Assembly (NCBI RefSeq): GCF_000213055.1
Contig: NZ_CM001165.1
Span: forward strand, 682,001 to 746,000
Direction of reading: 5' to 3'
DNA: 64,000 nt
Origin: Streptomyces sp. Tu6071
GTDB lineage: Bacteria > Actinomycetota > Actinomycetes > Streptomycetales > Streptomycetaceae
Part shown: positions 8,070-17,087 of the stretch, piece by piece
Layout of the letters: each line of letters begins with the position of its first letter
How positions within the stretch are numbered: position 1 is the first letter of the stretch
The notes under the pieces: generated by a model
What the model saw: only the letters and a program-made list of their open reading frames with translations
Told to the model about the DNA's origin: nothing
Databases searched by the model: none
Position numbers and translations under genes: made by a program

Positions 8070-9506
8070 ATGTCATTGCCGCATGCCCCCGGTCACGCCC
8101 CGGAGGGCACGGCCCTTCAGCGCTCGGACCCGGCCTCCCGTGTCTTCGGCGGCCGGATGCCCGAGGCCCCCGGCGATCTGCGCGTCGAGGCGCGCGGCAT
8201 CGCGCCCGTGCCCGACGACCGGCGCTACGGCGGTCCGGGCAGGCTCTTCACGGTGTGGTTCGCGCCGAACCTCACCATGACGGGGGTCTTCACGGGGACC
8301 CTCGGCATCGTCCTCGGTCTCGACTTCGCGACCGCGCTCGCGGCGGTCGTCGCGGGCACGCTCCTCGGGGCGGTGCCCGTCGCGTACCTCGGTACGTGGG
8401 GCAGCGGGACCGGGGCCGGTCAGCTCCCGCTCTCGCGGCTCGCCTTCGGGCCCGCCGTCGTGCTGCCGGGGGTCCTCCAGTGGCTCTCGTCGGTCGCGTG
8501 GGACGCGCTCATCGGCCTCTTCGGCGGGGACGCGCTCGCGCGGCTGTTCGACTGGCCGTTCTGGCTCGGGGTGCTCGTGATGATGGCCGGGCAGGGCCTC
8601 GTGGGGGCGCTCGGTTACGAGGCGATCCACCGGCTCCAGAAGCTCATGTCGTTCGTCCTCGCGGTGGCCTTCGTGATCCTCGCCGTGAAGATGCTCGACG
8701 GCGTGAGCCCGGCGGCCTCGGGCAGCGCGCACGGCATGGACCGCTTCGGCGCGATCATGCTGACCAGCACGGTCGCGCTGAGCCTGTCGCTGTCCTGGGC
8801 CCCGTACGCGAGCGACTTCAGCCGCTATCTGCCGACGAAGACCTCGCGGACGCGGATGTTCTGGTACACGCTGCTCGGTGTGAGCCTGTCCTTCGTCGTC
8901 GTGCAGACGCTCGGTCTGTGGGGCGCCTCGGTCTTCACCGACCAGACGGCGGGCGGCGTCGAGAAGCTGCTCGGCGGGGGCTGGCTCGGCGCCTTCGGGC
9001 TGCTCGCCGTCGCGCTCGCCGCGCTGTGCAGCAACGCGATGAACGACTACAGCGGCTCGCTCGCGCTCCAGACGGTCGGCGTGCGCGTCCCGCGCCCACT
9101 CGCCGCGGCGGGCGCGGCGGCGCTCGGCTTCCCGCTCGTGCTGTGGATGCACGCCGCCGACACGACCGCGCGCTTCCAGAACGTGCTGCTCTTCGTGGGC
9201 TACTGGATTCCGGGGTTCGTCGCCGTCGTCGTCGTGGACTGGCGCGCGCGGGCCGGGGCGAGGGCCCGTACGGGTACGGGGCTCGACCTCGGCGTCGAGA
9301 GCGCGCGGCCCGTGCCGTGGTGGCCCGCGCCCCTCGCGTTCCTCGTCGGTTTCGCCGCCGCCGTGCCCTTCATGAACACCTCGCTGTACGCGGGCCCGGT
9401 CGCCGACGCGCTGCACGGCGCGGACCTCGCGTACTACGTCGCCTTCGTGGTGGCGCTGCTCGTCTACGCCCCGCTGCGGCTGCGCGCCGGCCGCGAGGCC
9501 GCGTGA
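8070..9506 (+). CDS. cytX: CytX-like hydroxymethylpyrimidine permease (NCS1 family)
   Basis: A 478-residue, 12-helix nucleobase:cation symporter of the NCS1 family, predicted to import the thiamine pyrimidine precursor HMP. The start is taken at ATG 8070, 9 bases after GGAGGG; an in-frame ATG at 8061 lies inside the riboswitch 3' arm. Seen features are an N-terminal cytosolic segment ([14 protein letters not shown]), helix 1 [10 protein letters not shown], and [16 protein letters not shown]. The assignment to HMP rather than cytosine rests on the TPP riboswitch and the adjacent thiM and thiE genes; the sequence alone only gives NCS1. Confidence 0.88.
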   Translation: MSLPHAPGHAPEGTALQRSDPASRVFGGRMPEAPGDLRVEARGIAPVPDDRRYGGPGRLFTVWFAPNLTMTGVFTGTLGIVLGLDFATALAAVVAGTLLGAVPVAYLGTWGSGTGAGQLPLSRLAFGPAVVLPGVLQWLSSVAWDALIGLFGGDALARLFDWPFWLGVLVMMAGQGLVGALGYEAIHRLQKLMSFVLAVAFVILAVKMLDGVSPAASGSAHGMDRFGAIMLTSTVALSLSLSWAPYASDFSRYLPTKTSRTRMFWYTLLGVSLSFVVVQTLGLWGASVFTDQTAGGVEKLLGGGWLGAFGLLAVALAALCSNAMNDYSGSLALQTVGVRVPRPLAAAGAAALGFPLVLWMHAADTTARFQNVLLFVGYWIPGFVAVVVVDWRARAGARARTGTGLDLGVESARPVPWWPAPLAFLVGFAAAVPFMNTSLYAGPVADALHGADLAYYVAFVVALLVYAPLRLRAGREAA

Positions 9507-9534
9507 TCCCCGTACCACCCCTGGGAGTCCTGCC

Positions 9535-10335
9535 ATGACCACTGAGCCCCTGGAAGCCACCCGTGCCGCGCTCGCGCGGGTGCGCGGCGCCGAGCCGCTC
9601 GTGCAGTGCCTGACCAACACGGTCGTCACGAACTTCACCGCGAACGCGCTGCTCGCGCTCGGGGCCTCGCCCGCGATGGTCGACGTCCCCGGGGAGGCGG
9701 ACGCCTTCGCGCGGGTCGCGGGCGGCGTCCTCGTCAACCTCGGCACGCCCCACGCCGAGCAGCGCGCCGCGATGACGGAGGCGGCGACGGCCGCGCGCGA
9801 GGCGGGCACGCCGTGGGTGCTCGACCCGGTCGCGATCGGCGCGCTCCCGGTGCGTACGCCACTCGCGCACGCCCTGCTCGCGCTCGGACCCGCGGTCGTA
9901 CGGGGCAACGCCTCGGAGATCCTGGCGCTCGCCGGGGCCGGTGCGGGCGGGCGCGGCGTGGACGCGGCCGAGAAGGTCGAGCAGGCGGCGGAGGCGGCGC
10001 GCGGGCTGGCCCGGACGAGTGGCGCGGTCGTCGCGGTCTCGGGGCCCGTGGACCTCGTGACGGACGGGGCGCGGACGGTGCGGATCGCGAACGGGGACGC
10101 GCTGCTCACGAAGGTGACGGGCGGCGGCTGCGCGCTCGGCGCGGTGATGGCGGCCTTCGCGGCGGTCACCGAGGACGTGTTCGACGCGGCCGTGGCGGCG
10201 GTGACGACGTACACGGTCGCCGCCGAGCTGGCGGCGGAGGGCCGCCCGGGTCCGGGGACCTTCGCGGTCCGTTTCGTGGACGCGCTCGCCGCCGTGGGGG
10301 ACGCGGACCTCGTCGCGCGGGCGGCGCTGTCGTGA
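9535..10335 (+). CDS. thiM: Hydroxyethylthiazole kinase
   Basis: A 266-residue ThiM, which phosphorylates the thiazole alcohol HET for salvage into thiamine phosphate. Seen motifs are [19 protein letters not shown] near the N-terminus, [29 protein letters not shown] and the C-terminal [12 protein letters not shown], whose Gly-Gly-Cys is the conserved catalytic/anion-hole region. The length matches the family. An ATG follows GGGAG by about 10 bases, 28 bp after cytX. Its stop codon overlaps the GTG start of thiE, indicating translational coupling. Confidence 0.95.
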   Translation: MTTEPLEATRAALARVRGAEPLVQCLTNTVVTNFTANALLALGASPAMVDVPGEADAFARVAGGVLVNLGTPHAEQRAAMTEAATAAREAGTPWVLDPVAIGALPVRTPLAHALLALGPAVVRGNASEILALAGAGAGGRGVDAAEKVEQAAEAARGLARTSGAVVAVSGPVDLVTDGARTVRIANGDALLTKVTGGGCALGAVMAAFAAVTEDVFDAAVAAVTTYTVAAELAAEGRPGPGTFAVRFVDALAAVGDADLVARAALS

Positions 10336-10985
10336 GGCCCGATCTGTCGGTGTACCTGGTGACCGACACGGCGCAGTGCGCGGCACGGGGGCGGACCGTC
10401 CCGGAGACGGTCGCCGCCGCCGTCGCGGGCGGGGTCACGGCGGTGCAGGTACGGGAGAAGGACGCGGGCGGGCGGGCGTTCCTGGAGCAGGTGCGCGCGG
10501 TGGCGGACGTGCTGCCCGCGCACGTGACGCTCCTCGTCAACGACCGCGTCGACGTCTACCTCGCGGCCCGCGCCGCCGGGGCGCGCGTGCACGGGGTCCA
10601 CGTGGGCCAGTCGGACCTGCCGGTCGCGGCGGTACGGGACCTGGTCGGCGCGGACGCGCTGCTCGGTCTGAGCGCGGCGACGCCCGGGGAGCTGGCGGAG
10701 GCCGCCGCCGCGCGGGTGGACCACGTCGGGGTCGGCGCGCTGCACGCGACGACCACCAAGGCGGACGCGCCGCCCGCGCTCGGGATCGAGGGCTTCGCGC
10801 GCCTGCTCGCCCCGGCCGGTCTCCCCCCGGCGGTCGCGATCGGCGGCGTGGTCCCCGCCGACCTGCCCGCGCTGCGGCGCGCGGGCGCGGCCGGCGCGGC
10901 GATCGTCTCGGGGATCTGCGCGGCGGCCGACCCCGAGACGGCGGCGCGGCGATACGTGGCGGCGTGGGAGCGGGGCGTGGGCTGA
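10332..10985 (+). CDS. thiE: Thiamine phosphate synthase
   Basis: A 217-residue TIM-barrel enzyme that couples HMP-PP and HET-P to thiamine monophosphate. The start is GTG 10332, overlapping the thiM stop (GTGA). Motifs seen are [16 protein letters not shown] (pyrophosphate-binding Arg/Lys), [37 protein letters not shown] and IGGV near the C-terminus. The length is normal. It is the last gene of the riboswitch-controlled operon. HMP kinase (thiD) is not in the window and must lie elsewhere. Confidence 0.95.
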   Translation: MRPDLSVYLVTDTAQCAARGRTVPETVAAAVAGGVTAVQVREKDAGGRAFLEQVRAVADVLPAHVTLLVNDRVDVYLAARAAGARVHGVHVGQSDLPVAAVRDLVGADALLGLSAATPGELAEAAAARVDHVGVGALHATTTKADAPPALGIEGFARLLAPAGLPPAVAIGGVVPADLPALRRAGAAGAAIVSGICAAADPETAARRYVAAWERGVG

Positions 10986-11082
10986 CCGGGGGCGGACTCG
11001 CGTCCCGGGCCGCTCGCCCGGCGCGGCGGGACCGCGTCCCGGCCCGCTCGCGCCGGCTCGTACCGCTGCGGGTGGGGCCCCG

Positions 11083-11910
11083 TCAGACCGCCGCCGGGAC
11101 CTTGCCGCGCTCGTGCTTCCAGTAGCCGGAGAAGGTGATGCGGTCCTTCGGGAGGCCGGAGGCGACGAGGTGGCGGCGGCCCTCGGTGGCGAGGCGGGAC
11201 TCGCCGACGACGTACGCGTAGCCGGTCGGGGCGAAGGCGGTGCGGCGGCGCAGCTCGGCGAGGACGGCTTCGCCGGGGACGGCGTGGACGTCGTCGCGGA
11301 CCACCCAGACGATCTCCATGCCCGCGGGCGCTTCGAGGTCCCTGCGGTCGGCGGCGAGCGGGACCTCGACGAGGGCGCGGCCCGTCGTGTGCGCGGGCAG
11401 CGAGCGCAGGATGCCGGCGACGGCGGGCAGTCCGCTCTCGTCGGCGACGAGGTGCACCTCGCTCGCGTCCTCGGGACGGTCGAAGATGGCACCCTGGTCG
11501 TAGAGCGCGACGGGGTCGCCGGGCCGGACCGCGCAGGCCCAGATCGCCGCCGCGCCCTCGGGTTCGCCGCCGGTGCCGCAGTGCACGACGAAGTCGATGT
11601 CCAGCTCGCCGGTCTCGGGGCGGAAGCCCGCGACGGTGTAGTTGGCGCAGTGCGGGCGGACCTCGTCGGGAATCGCGAAGTACGGCTCCCACCAGCGCTG
11701 ACCCGAGAGTTCGGGCAGTTCGAACCGCGGCTGGTGGGCGAGGCGTACGAAGAGGCGGAACCAGTGGTCGTGGCCGAGGTAGGGGAAGTCCGCGAACTGG
11801 GGACCTGTCACCGTCACGCGCTGCATGGACGGGGTGAGGCGGGCGCTGCGGAGCACCTCACCGCGGTACAGGGCCGGGTTCTTCGGCATCAGCCGGGGAT
11901 TCTTCGCCAT
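11083..11910 (-). CDS. Siderophore-interacting protein (FAD-dependent ferric reductase)
   Basis: A 275-residue SIP/ViuB-type flavoprotein that would release iron from ferric siderophores in the cytoplasm. The N-terminal FAD-binding beta-barrel contains RLTPSMQRVTVTGPQFADFP, HDHWFRLF and RPHCANYTVAGFRPETGELD. The C-terminal NAD(P)H-like domain has HLVADESGLPAVAGIL and ends YWKHERGK, the typical SIP ending. A box resembling the iron-repressor consensus begins 5 bp upstream of the ATG, so repression by DmdR1/IdeR under iron sufficiency is likely. No siderophore genes adjoin it. Confidence 0.93.
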   Translation of the reverse strand: MAKNPRLMPKNPALYRGEVLRSARLTPSMQRVTVTGPQFADFPYLGHDHWFRLFVRLAHQPRFELPELSGQRWWEPYFAIPDEVRPHCANYTVAGFRPETGELDIDFVVHCGTGGEPEGAAAIWACAVRPGDPVALYDQGAIFDRPEDASEVHLVADESGLPAVAGILRSLPAHTTGRALVEVPLAADRRDLEAPAGMEIVWVVRDDVHAVPGEAVLAELRRRTAFAPTGYAYVVGESRLATEGRRHLVASGLPKDRITFSGYWKHERGKVPAAV

Positions 11911-11914
11911 GGCC

Positions 11915-11933
11915 TTAGGTTAGCCTAAGCTCA
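11915..11933. promoter_or_regulatory. Iron box (DmdR1/IdeR operator)
   Basis: TTAGGTTAGCCTAAGCTCA matches 16 of 19 bases of the actinobacterial iron-box consensus TTAGGTTAGGCTAACCTAA. It lies 5-23 bp upstream of the siderophore-interacting protein start. Its first three bases are the stop codon (TAA on the minus strand) of the upstream BrkB-type gene, so operator and coding end are shared. Confidence 0.85.
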
Positions 11934-12811
11934 CTTTCCTTTCGAGCCCCGTCCCCCGCCTCCGCCTCGGCCTCCGCCCTGTCCGCCTTGCCGAGTTCGG
12001 CCGCGAACTGGGCGCCCGCGAGCAGGGCGAGGTTGGAGAGCCAGAGCCAGATGAGGAAGACGACTATCCCGGCGAGCGAGCCGTACAGGGCACTGTAGGT
12101 GCCGATGAGACTCGTGTAGAGGGTGAAGCCGGCGGTGGCGAGGAGCCACAGGACGGTGGCGAGTACGCCGCCGGGCAGGCTGTAGCGGCGGCGCCGGGCG
12201 ATGCGCGGGCCGTTGCTGAAGGCGACCCAGGCCAGCCCCGAGACGAGGCAGAGCAGGGCGGGCCAGCGCAGCACCCGCCAGGCGAGCGCGACCCCTTCGT
12301 CCAGGTGCAGCGCGCGGCCGATCGCGTCCACGACGGGGTTGCTCAGCACGAGCAGCAGCGCGGTGAGCACGAGCAGGCCGAGCAGGGCGAGGGCCGTGAG
12401 CACGATGCGGTGGGCGCGCTTCACCGGGGTGCGGGCGTCCGTCGTGCGGTGCATCCGGTGCAGGGAGCGCCGGAAGACCGCGAGGTAGCTGCACGCGGAC
12501 CAGAAGGCGCTGAAGACGCCGGTGGCGATGAGCGGCCACGCCGTGGCGTTCTCGGTGAGCATCCGGGTGAGCAGGTCGTGCAACTGCGGGCCCGCCTGCC
12601 CGGGAGCGTAGTCCGTCAGATAGGCGATCAGGGTGCGTGCCGTGTCGGGCCCGAGGAGGGCGGAGGCGACGACGGTGACGAGCAGGGCGGGCAGCAGGGC
12701 GAGCATCGCGTAGTAGGTGAGCGCGGCGGCGTCGTCGGTGACGTCGTCGTTCCACAGGCTGAGCGGAGTACGGCGCAGGGCGGGCCACCAGTCGGCGGCG
12801 TATCGGAACAT
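11915..12811 (-). CDS. YihY/BrkB family membrane protein
   Basis: A 298-residue inner-membrane protein of the YihY/BrkB family (once misnamed ribonuclease BN), usually six helices. Diagnostic stretches are DAAALTYYAMLALLPALLV in helix 1, TGVFSAFWSACSYLAVFRRSLHRMH, and SLIGTYSALYGSLAGIVVFLIWLWLSNLALLAGAQFAAELGKA at the C-terminal end. The ATG start has no strong ribosome binding site. Its stop lies within the iron box of the downstream gene, only 4 bp before that gene's start, so the two may be partly co-transcribed while the downstream gene also has its own iron-regulated promoter. The molecular function of the family is unsettled. Confidence 0.88.
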   Translation of the reverse strand: MFRYAADWWPALRRTPLSLWNDDVTDDAAALTYYAMLALLPALLVTVVASALLGPDTARTLIAYLTDYAPGQAGPQLHDLLTRMLTENATAWPLIATGVFSAFWSACSYLAVFRRSLHRMHRTTDARTPVKRAHRIVLTALALLGLLVLTALLLVLSNPVVDAIGRALHLDEGVALAWRVLRWPALLCLVSGLAWVAFSNGPRIARRRRYSLPGGVLATVLWLLATAGFTLYTSLIGTYSALYGSLAGIVVFLIWLWLSNLALLAGAQFAAELGKADRAEAEAEAGDGARKESELRLT

Positions 12812-12877
12812 GGGGCGGTCCGGGGGGTGGACAGGGAGGGGGACGGGGTGCTGCGGGTGTCCCCCCGCCCGCTCGGT

Positions 12878-13744
12878 TCACGGGCCGGTGGAGCACCGTC
12901 CTTGCCGTCTACCCCCGCGATCGTCCACGCACTCCGCGAGGAAGTCCCGCACGGCCGGGAGCACGGCGAAGTGGTCGTGCCCGGTGCCGGGGACCGTGTC
13001 GAGCCGCGAGGCGATCCCGTGGTCGTGCCAGTTGGCGCGCAGCGCGCGGAGACGGGCGAGGCGGTGGACCGTGGGGGCCTCGTCGCCGGGCGCCAGTTCC
13101 TCGGTACGGGTGTCGTCGGCGCCGATGACGAACTGGACGGGCACCTCCCGCAGCCGGGCGGGATCGGCCTCGTACCCGAAGAGCCGCTTCGCGTCGGCGG
13201 TGCCCCGGGGCCACGGCGTGGCCGGGTCGAAGGGGGTCACGCGGCCGGGGGCGCCGACCGAGAGCGAGGCGAGGCGGCCGGGGTGCAGGCAGGCGAAGCG
13301 GTGGGCGAACTGGCCGCCGCCCGAGAAGCCGTGCAGGTGGAAGCGGTCGGTACGGATGTGCCAGCGGGCCGCCGCCTCCTCGACCATCGCGAGGAGCAGT
13401 GCGTCCGCCCGGTACCCGGAGGGCGAGAGCAGCTTGTAACCGTCCACGTCGTCGGGCCCGTCGATCCCGGCCGGGAAGAGCGGTGCGAGGACCACGCAGT
13501 CGTGCCGCTCGGCGAAGTCGGCGAAGGCGTCGCGCAGGGCCTGGGAGCGGCGCCCGGTGCCGTGGACGGCGACCACGAGCGCGCGCGGGGGGCCGTCGGG
13601 GGTGTGCCAGCGGGGGACCTGGAGGCAGAAGGAGAAGCGCGGGTCGGTGGAGAGGGCGAACTGCGGGGTCGCGCCGGTCAGGAGCGCGGTGCCGGGGTGG
13701 CCCGGGGGGAAGTCCCAGGGTGACAGGGGACGTGGGGAGGTCAT
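12878..13744 (-). CDS. Alpha/beta hydrolase (esterase/PHB-depolymerase-like)
   Basis: A 288-residue cytoplasmic alpha/beta hydrolase. The oxyanion region VVAVHGTGR is near residue 60, the nucleophile elbow is GFSGGG (H-L-H-G-F-S-G-G-G), and a late catalytic His lies in GTGHDHFAV; an Asp in IGADDTRTEE is the probable acid. There is no signal peptide. Its ATG overlaps the stop of the DUF4387 gene (ATGA), making it the last gene of a five-gene GntR/AtuA-like catabolic operon. It could open a lactone or cleave a thioester or ester intermediate in that pathway, but the substrate is unknown. Confidence 0.85.
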   Translation of the reverse strand: MTSPRPLSPWDFPPGHPGTALLTGATPQFALSTDPRFSFCLQVPRWHTPDGPPRALVVAVHGTGRRSQALRDAFADFAERHDCVVLAPLFPAGIDGPDDVDGYKLLSPSGYRADALLLAMVEEAAARWHIRTDRFHLHGFSGGGQFAHRFACLHPGRLASLSVGAPGRVTPFDPATPWPRGTADAKRLFGYEADPARLREVPVQFVIGADDTRTEELAPGDEAPTVHRLARLRALRANWHDHGIASRLDTVPGTGHDHFAVLPAVRDFLAECVDDRGGRRQGRCSTGP

Positions 13745-14106
13745 GAGGCGGGCTCCGTCGCGACGGGGCGGGAGGTGGCGGGGGTCATCGCGGGTGCCGC
13801 TTCGAAGGCGAGGTCCATGAGCGGCGCGTACTGCTGGCCCGCGTAGCAGTCGGCGTCCCGCAGGGCGCCCTGGATCTCCGGGCGGGGCAGCGAGACCTTG
13901 ACGGCGAGGGCGCGCGGGTGGTGCACGAGGAGGATGCGCGCCGGATCGGCCCCGTAGAGGCGCGAGAAGAGGTCCTTCGTGAGGAAGCCGCTCGCGGTGA
14001 GGGCCGCGTAGGCCGCCTCGTCATGACACATGAAGTCGAAGGTGAGGGTGAAGGGGCCCGCGTTCTTGGAGCGGACGAGGGAGCAGAGGTCCAGCAGGGT
14101 CGCCAT
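13741..14106 (-). CDS. DUF4387 protein, partner of AtuA-like protein
   Basis: A 121-residue protein with the DUF4387 pattern: LCSLVRSKNAGPFTLTFDFM at residues 6-25, then FLTKDLFSRLYGADPARI and KVSLPRPEIQGALRDADCYAGQQYAPL. In other genomes this domain is found next to, or fused behind, DUF1446/AtuA domains, and here the two genes are 2 bp apart. The pair probably forms one enzyme complex. It overlaps the downstream hydrolase by 4 bp. The activity of the pair is not established to my knowledge. Confidence 0.9.
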   Translation of the reverse strand: MATLLDLCSLVRSKNAGPFTLTFDFMCHDEAAYAALTASGFLTKDLFSRLYGADPARILLVHHPRALAVKVSLPRPEIQGALRDADCYAGQQYAPLMDLAFEAAPAMTPATSRPVATEPAS

Positions 14107-14108
14107 GC

Positions 14109-15482
14109 TCAGATCTCCTCGGTGACGGTGCGGAAGAGTTCGGTGGGGGTGACGCCGGTGACGACGTGGTGGAGGGTGAAGCGGTACAGCGGGCCGCGGT
14201 CCGTCTCGGGGGGCGAGAAGGGGTAGGCGAGCGTCGAGACGAGGCCGTCGTACTCGGGGATCGGGAGGTGGCTGCTCGCGTGCGCGACGAAGGTCGCGAC
14301 GGCGTGCGCGGTCTCCTGCGAGGGGGCGGTCACGGTGATGAGGACGCCGAGTTCACGCGCCGGGCCGGGCTCGGGCTCGGGCTCGGGCTCGGGCACGGCG
14401 AGGACCGCTCCGGCGCCGTAGAGACGGAAGTCGATGTCCACGTCGGCGGGGTCGACGGTGCCGCCGAAGACGTCGAGGATCTTGTCCGCGAAGTACTTCC
14501 GGGCGTACGGCACGAGGGCGGGCAGGTGCTTGATGACGACCCGGTCGCGCACGCCGCCGACGATGACGGTCTGGTGGCCGACGAGTGCGGCGCCCTCCAG
14601 TTTGTTCGTGTAGCCGTCCGCCGGTACGAAGCGGGCCCCGCGCACCCGTACGGTCCGCTCGTCGACCGCCTCGTAGGTGGCGTCGGTGGTGTCGAGCGTG
14701 CCCGAGGGCTCGGCGACGCGGAACGGGTCGGCGTTCTCGTAGAGCGTGTGGGCGGCGACGGAGCGGGGCGTGAGGCGGCTGCCCTCGGCGAGGGTGGTGA
14801 CGTCGAAGTGGTCGTCGCGCAGGTGGACGAGGAGGCCGTTCGCGGAGGGCGGTACGGCGCAGGCGGCCCCGCACTCGATGGTCTTGGCCATGTGCCAGGT
14901 CAGCCCGGGTTCCGCGCCCTCCATGTGCGGGAGCGCGGCGAAGAGCGCGGTGTCGCTCGCGCGCCCGGCGAGGACGACGTCGCAGCCGGAGCGGAGGGCC
15001 TCCTGGATCGGCTCGACGCCCATCATCGCGACGGTGTGGCTCCGCGCGAAGACGTCCCTGTCGATCTCGGGGGCGTGGAGCAGGGGGCTGATCCGGCCCG
15101 CGTCGTGGAGGGCTTCCAGGCGGGCCGCGGGCTGGTCGGAGTAGACCAGGCCGAGGGTGAGACGCAGGTCGTCGGCCGTCGCGATCTCCCGTACGAGACG
15201 GGCGACGCGGTCCACGCCGTCGTCGCGTCCGCTCGTGCCGCACGAGCCGATGACGAGCGGGACGCCCAGCTCGGCGCGGGCCCGCAGCAGGAGGCGCAGG
15301 TCCCGGGCGACGGCCTGGTCGGAGAGCTTCGGCGTGCCCGAACCGAGCGCGGCGGGGCCCGAGTCGGTCGATCCCGCGTCGCAGGCGATGACGTGCGGAC
15401 GGGCGGCGACCCCGCGCCGGAACGCGTCGGCGTCGAAACCGGCGCCGAGGGCACCGGTGGGGGCGAGGATACGGAGTTCCAT
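14109..15482 (-). CDS. AtuA-like (DUF1446) protein
   Basis: A 457-residue protein starting at ATG 15482 after GGAACC-type sequence; the frame is open far upstream only because of GC bias. The N-terminal LAPTGALGAGFDADAF and CDAGSTDSGP, then VIGSCGTSGRDDGVD and VLAGRASDTALFAALPHMEGA, are typical of the acyclic terpene utilisation AtuA/DUF1446 family. Family members occur in terpene and hydroxy-acid degradation operons. A short Glu-Pro repeat (EPEPEPEPG) interrupts the C-terminal part near residue 370. It sits between the transporter and DUF4387 in a GntR-controlled operon. The chemical step is unknown. Confidence 0.9.
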   Translation of the reverse strand: MELRILAPTGALGAGFDADAFRRGVAARPHVIACDAGSTDSGPAALGSGTPKLSDQAVARDLRLLLRARAELGVPLVIGSCGTSGRDDGVDRVARLVREIATADDLRLTLGLVYSDQPAARLEALHDAGRISPLLHAPEIDRDVFARSHTVAMMGVEPIQEALRSGCDVVLAGRASDTALFAALPHMEGAEPGLTWHMAKTIECGAACAVPPSANGLLVHLRDDHFDVTTLAEGSRLTPRSVAAHTLYENADPFRVAEPSGTLDTTDATYEAVDERTVRVRGARFVPADGYTNKLEGAALVGHQTVIVGGVRDRVVIKHLPALVPYARKYFADKILDVFGGTVDPADVDIDFRLYGAGAVLAVPEPEPEPEPGPARELGVLITVTAPSQETAHAVATFVAHASSHLPIPEYDGLVSTLAYPFSPPETDRGPLYRFTLHHVVTGVTPTELFRTVTEEI

Positions 15483-15532
15483 GAGTGGTTCCTTGCGTGG
15501 TGGGCCGGGGTCCGCGAAGGGGTGCGGCGTGC

Positions 15533-16936
15533 TCAGGTCCGGGCGGGTGTGACGCGGCGGGCGAGGAGGGTGAAGACGAGGTACGTGACGGCCGCGAAGG
15601 CCGGGCCGTCGAGGAACATGAACCGCCAGCCCGTGGCGTCGACGACGAGGCCGAGCAGCGCGGGCCCGAGCGTGGCCCCCGCTGAGGAGGCGACCGTGTA
15701 CAGACCCGTGTACGTCCCCACGACGTGGCGGCTCGGGGCCAGGTCCCAGAGCACGACGAGGGCGTTGACGGCGAAGGTCGCGTACCCGGCCGAGGCGAGG
15801 ACGAGAGCGGTGACCGTGCCGGGCACGGTGGGCACGGCGGCACCGACGAGCAGCCCGGCGACGAACAGCGCCACGCCGTGGCGGATCGCGCGCATCTGCC
15901 CGAGGCGCGAGGAGAGGTAGGCGAGCGGGATGACGCAGACGAGGAAGACGATCGCGCCCGGCAGGGCGAGCCCGCCCGCCGCACCCCGCGAGAGGCCGAG
16001 CGTCTCGGTGCCGTACGGGGTCAGGAGCGTGCGCAGCGCGGACCACATGCCGGCGAAGCAGAAGATGCCGAGCATGAGCAGGACCCTGGCGCGGGACGGG
16101 TCGCGTACGAGGTCCCTGACGACGGCCCACGGCGAGGCCAGGACGGCGCCCTCGTCGCGCCCGGTGATGGCGCCGTGTGCGCGACCCGTGCGCGCGGCCC
16201 CGTCCGGTCCCGTACCGGCGGCTCCGTCCGGCGGCGTGAGCGCGGGCCCGTCCGGTCCCGTGCGCCGGCCCTCGTCGCCTTCCGGCCCGGTCGTCACGTC
16301 GCTCGCGCCGCCGCCGGTCGGGCGGTGGCGCAGGAAGGTCCAGGAGGTGAGGAGGAGGACGAGCAGCAGCGCGGGCGGTATCGCGAAGGCGAGTCCGATG
16401 CCGCGGTCGACGACGAGCAGGCTGATGAGCGAGGAGACGACGATGGTGAGGCCGACGCCCGCCTTCACGAAGCCCTGGGCCCGGCCCCTGTGCACGGGGG
16501 ACACGTAGTCCGAGACCAGGGTCTCCGTGACGCCCTTGAACGCGTTGGCCGTGGCGGCGAAGGCGATGACGCACAGCATCAGCGCGGGCAGGCCGCCCGC
16601 CCAGGGGATCAGCGCGAACGGGACGGAGGCGAGCGCGGCGCCCGCGAGGATGATCCCCCAGCGGCTCCGCCCCTGCCGCGCGCGCCGGTCGGACAGGAAG
16701 CCCGTCCACGGCTGGATCAGGACGCCGAGCACGTTGTCCAGGCCCATGATCAGGCCGATGAGGCCCGCCGAGGTGAGGTATTGCCGCAACTGGGCGGGCA
16801 CTTGGGCGTCGTAGAAGTTCCAGACGGACTCCTGCGCGAAGACGGCGAGCGTGACCCACAGGACGGTGTCCGGGCGCATCCGCGCGGGCCGGAGCGGGGT
16901 GCGGGACAGGTTTTCAGGGGGTGCGTGGTGCGGCAT
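15533..16936 (-). CDS. MFS transporter, GPH/SLC45-like
   Basis: A 467-residue, 12-helix major facilitator starting at ATG 16936 after AAAGGAG. Motifs such as LDNVLGVLIQPWTGFLSDR (motif A region) and FKGVTETLVSDYVSP resemble the glycoside/SLC45-type symporter branch rather than drug exporters. The central loop (about residues 205-260) is an unusually long Gly/Pro/Asp-rich hydrophilic stretch with repeated TGPDG-like units. It is the second gene of the cassette and presumably imports the compound that AtuA-like, DUF4387 and the hydrolase degrade. A GntR-type operator candidate lies 20-50 bp upstream. Confidence 0.88.
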   Translation of the reverse strand: MPHHAPPENLSRTPLRPARMRPDTVLWVTLAVFAQESVWNFYDAQVPAQLRQYLTSAGLIGLIMGLDNVLGVLIQPWTGFLSDRRARQGRSRWGIILAGAALASVPFALIPWAGGLPALMLCVIAFAATANAFKGVTETLVSDYVSPVHRGRAQGFVKAGVGLTIVVSSLISLLVVDRGIGLAFAIPPALLLVLLLTSWTFLRHRPTGGGASDVTTGPEGDEGRRTGPDGPALTPPDGAAGTGPDGAARTGRAHGAITGRDEGAVLASPWAVVRDLVRDPSRARVLLMLGIFCFAGMWSALRTLLTPYGTETLGLSRGAAGGLALPGAIVFLVCVIPLAYLSSRLGQMRAIRHGVALFVAGLLVGAAVPTVPGTVTALVLASAGYATFAVNALVVLWDLAPSRHVVGTYTGLYTVASSAGATLGPALLGLVVDATGWRFMFLDGPAFAAVTYLVFTLLARRVTPART

Positions 16937-16955
16937 GGCGGCTCCTTTGCCATAT

Positions 16956-16988
16956 GCCATAGCAAGCCCGCTTGCTGTTTGCTATAGC
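16956..16988. promoter_or_regulatory. Candidate GntR operator before the transporter gene
   Basis: GCCATAGCAA at 16956-16965 and TTTGCTATAGC at 16978-16988 are near-perfect inverted copies, with CTTGCT between them as a third half-site. The same 11-mer with one change (TTTGCTACAGC) occurs upstream of the GntR gene at 17821-17831. Two sites at the two promoters of one cassette suggest a single regulator. Confidence 0.6.
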
Positions 16989-17087
16989 TTCATGCGAATG
17001 CGTGGGGCGGGGGTGCGTAGGGCCCGGGGAGGGACCCCCGGAACGAAGAGGCCCGGGGGCCGCGTGGCCGGTCCCGCCCCGCCCGGC

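Noticed and set aside
8073..11492. A 1139-codon minus-strand open frame opposite cytX-thiM-thiE
   Set aside because: It lies wholly antisense to clear thiamine-salvage genes and the translation is repetitive Arg/Glu/Pro sequence.
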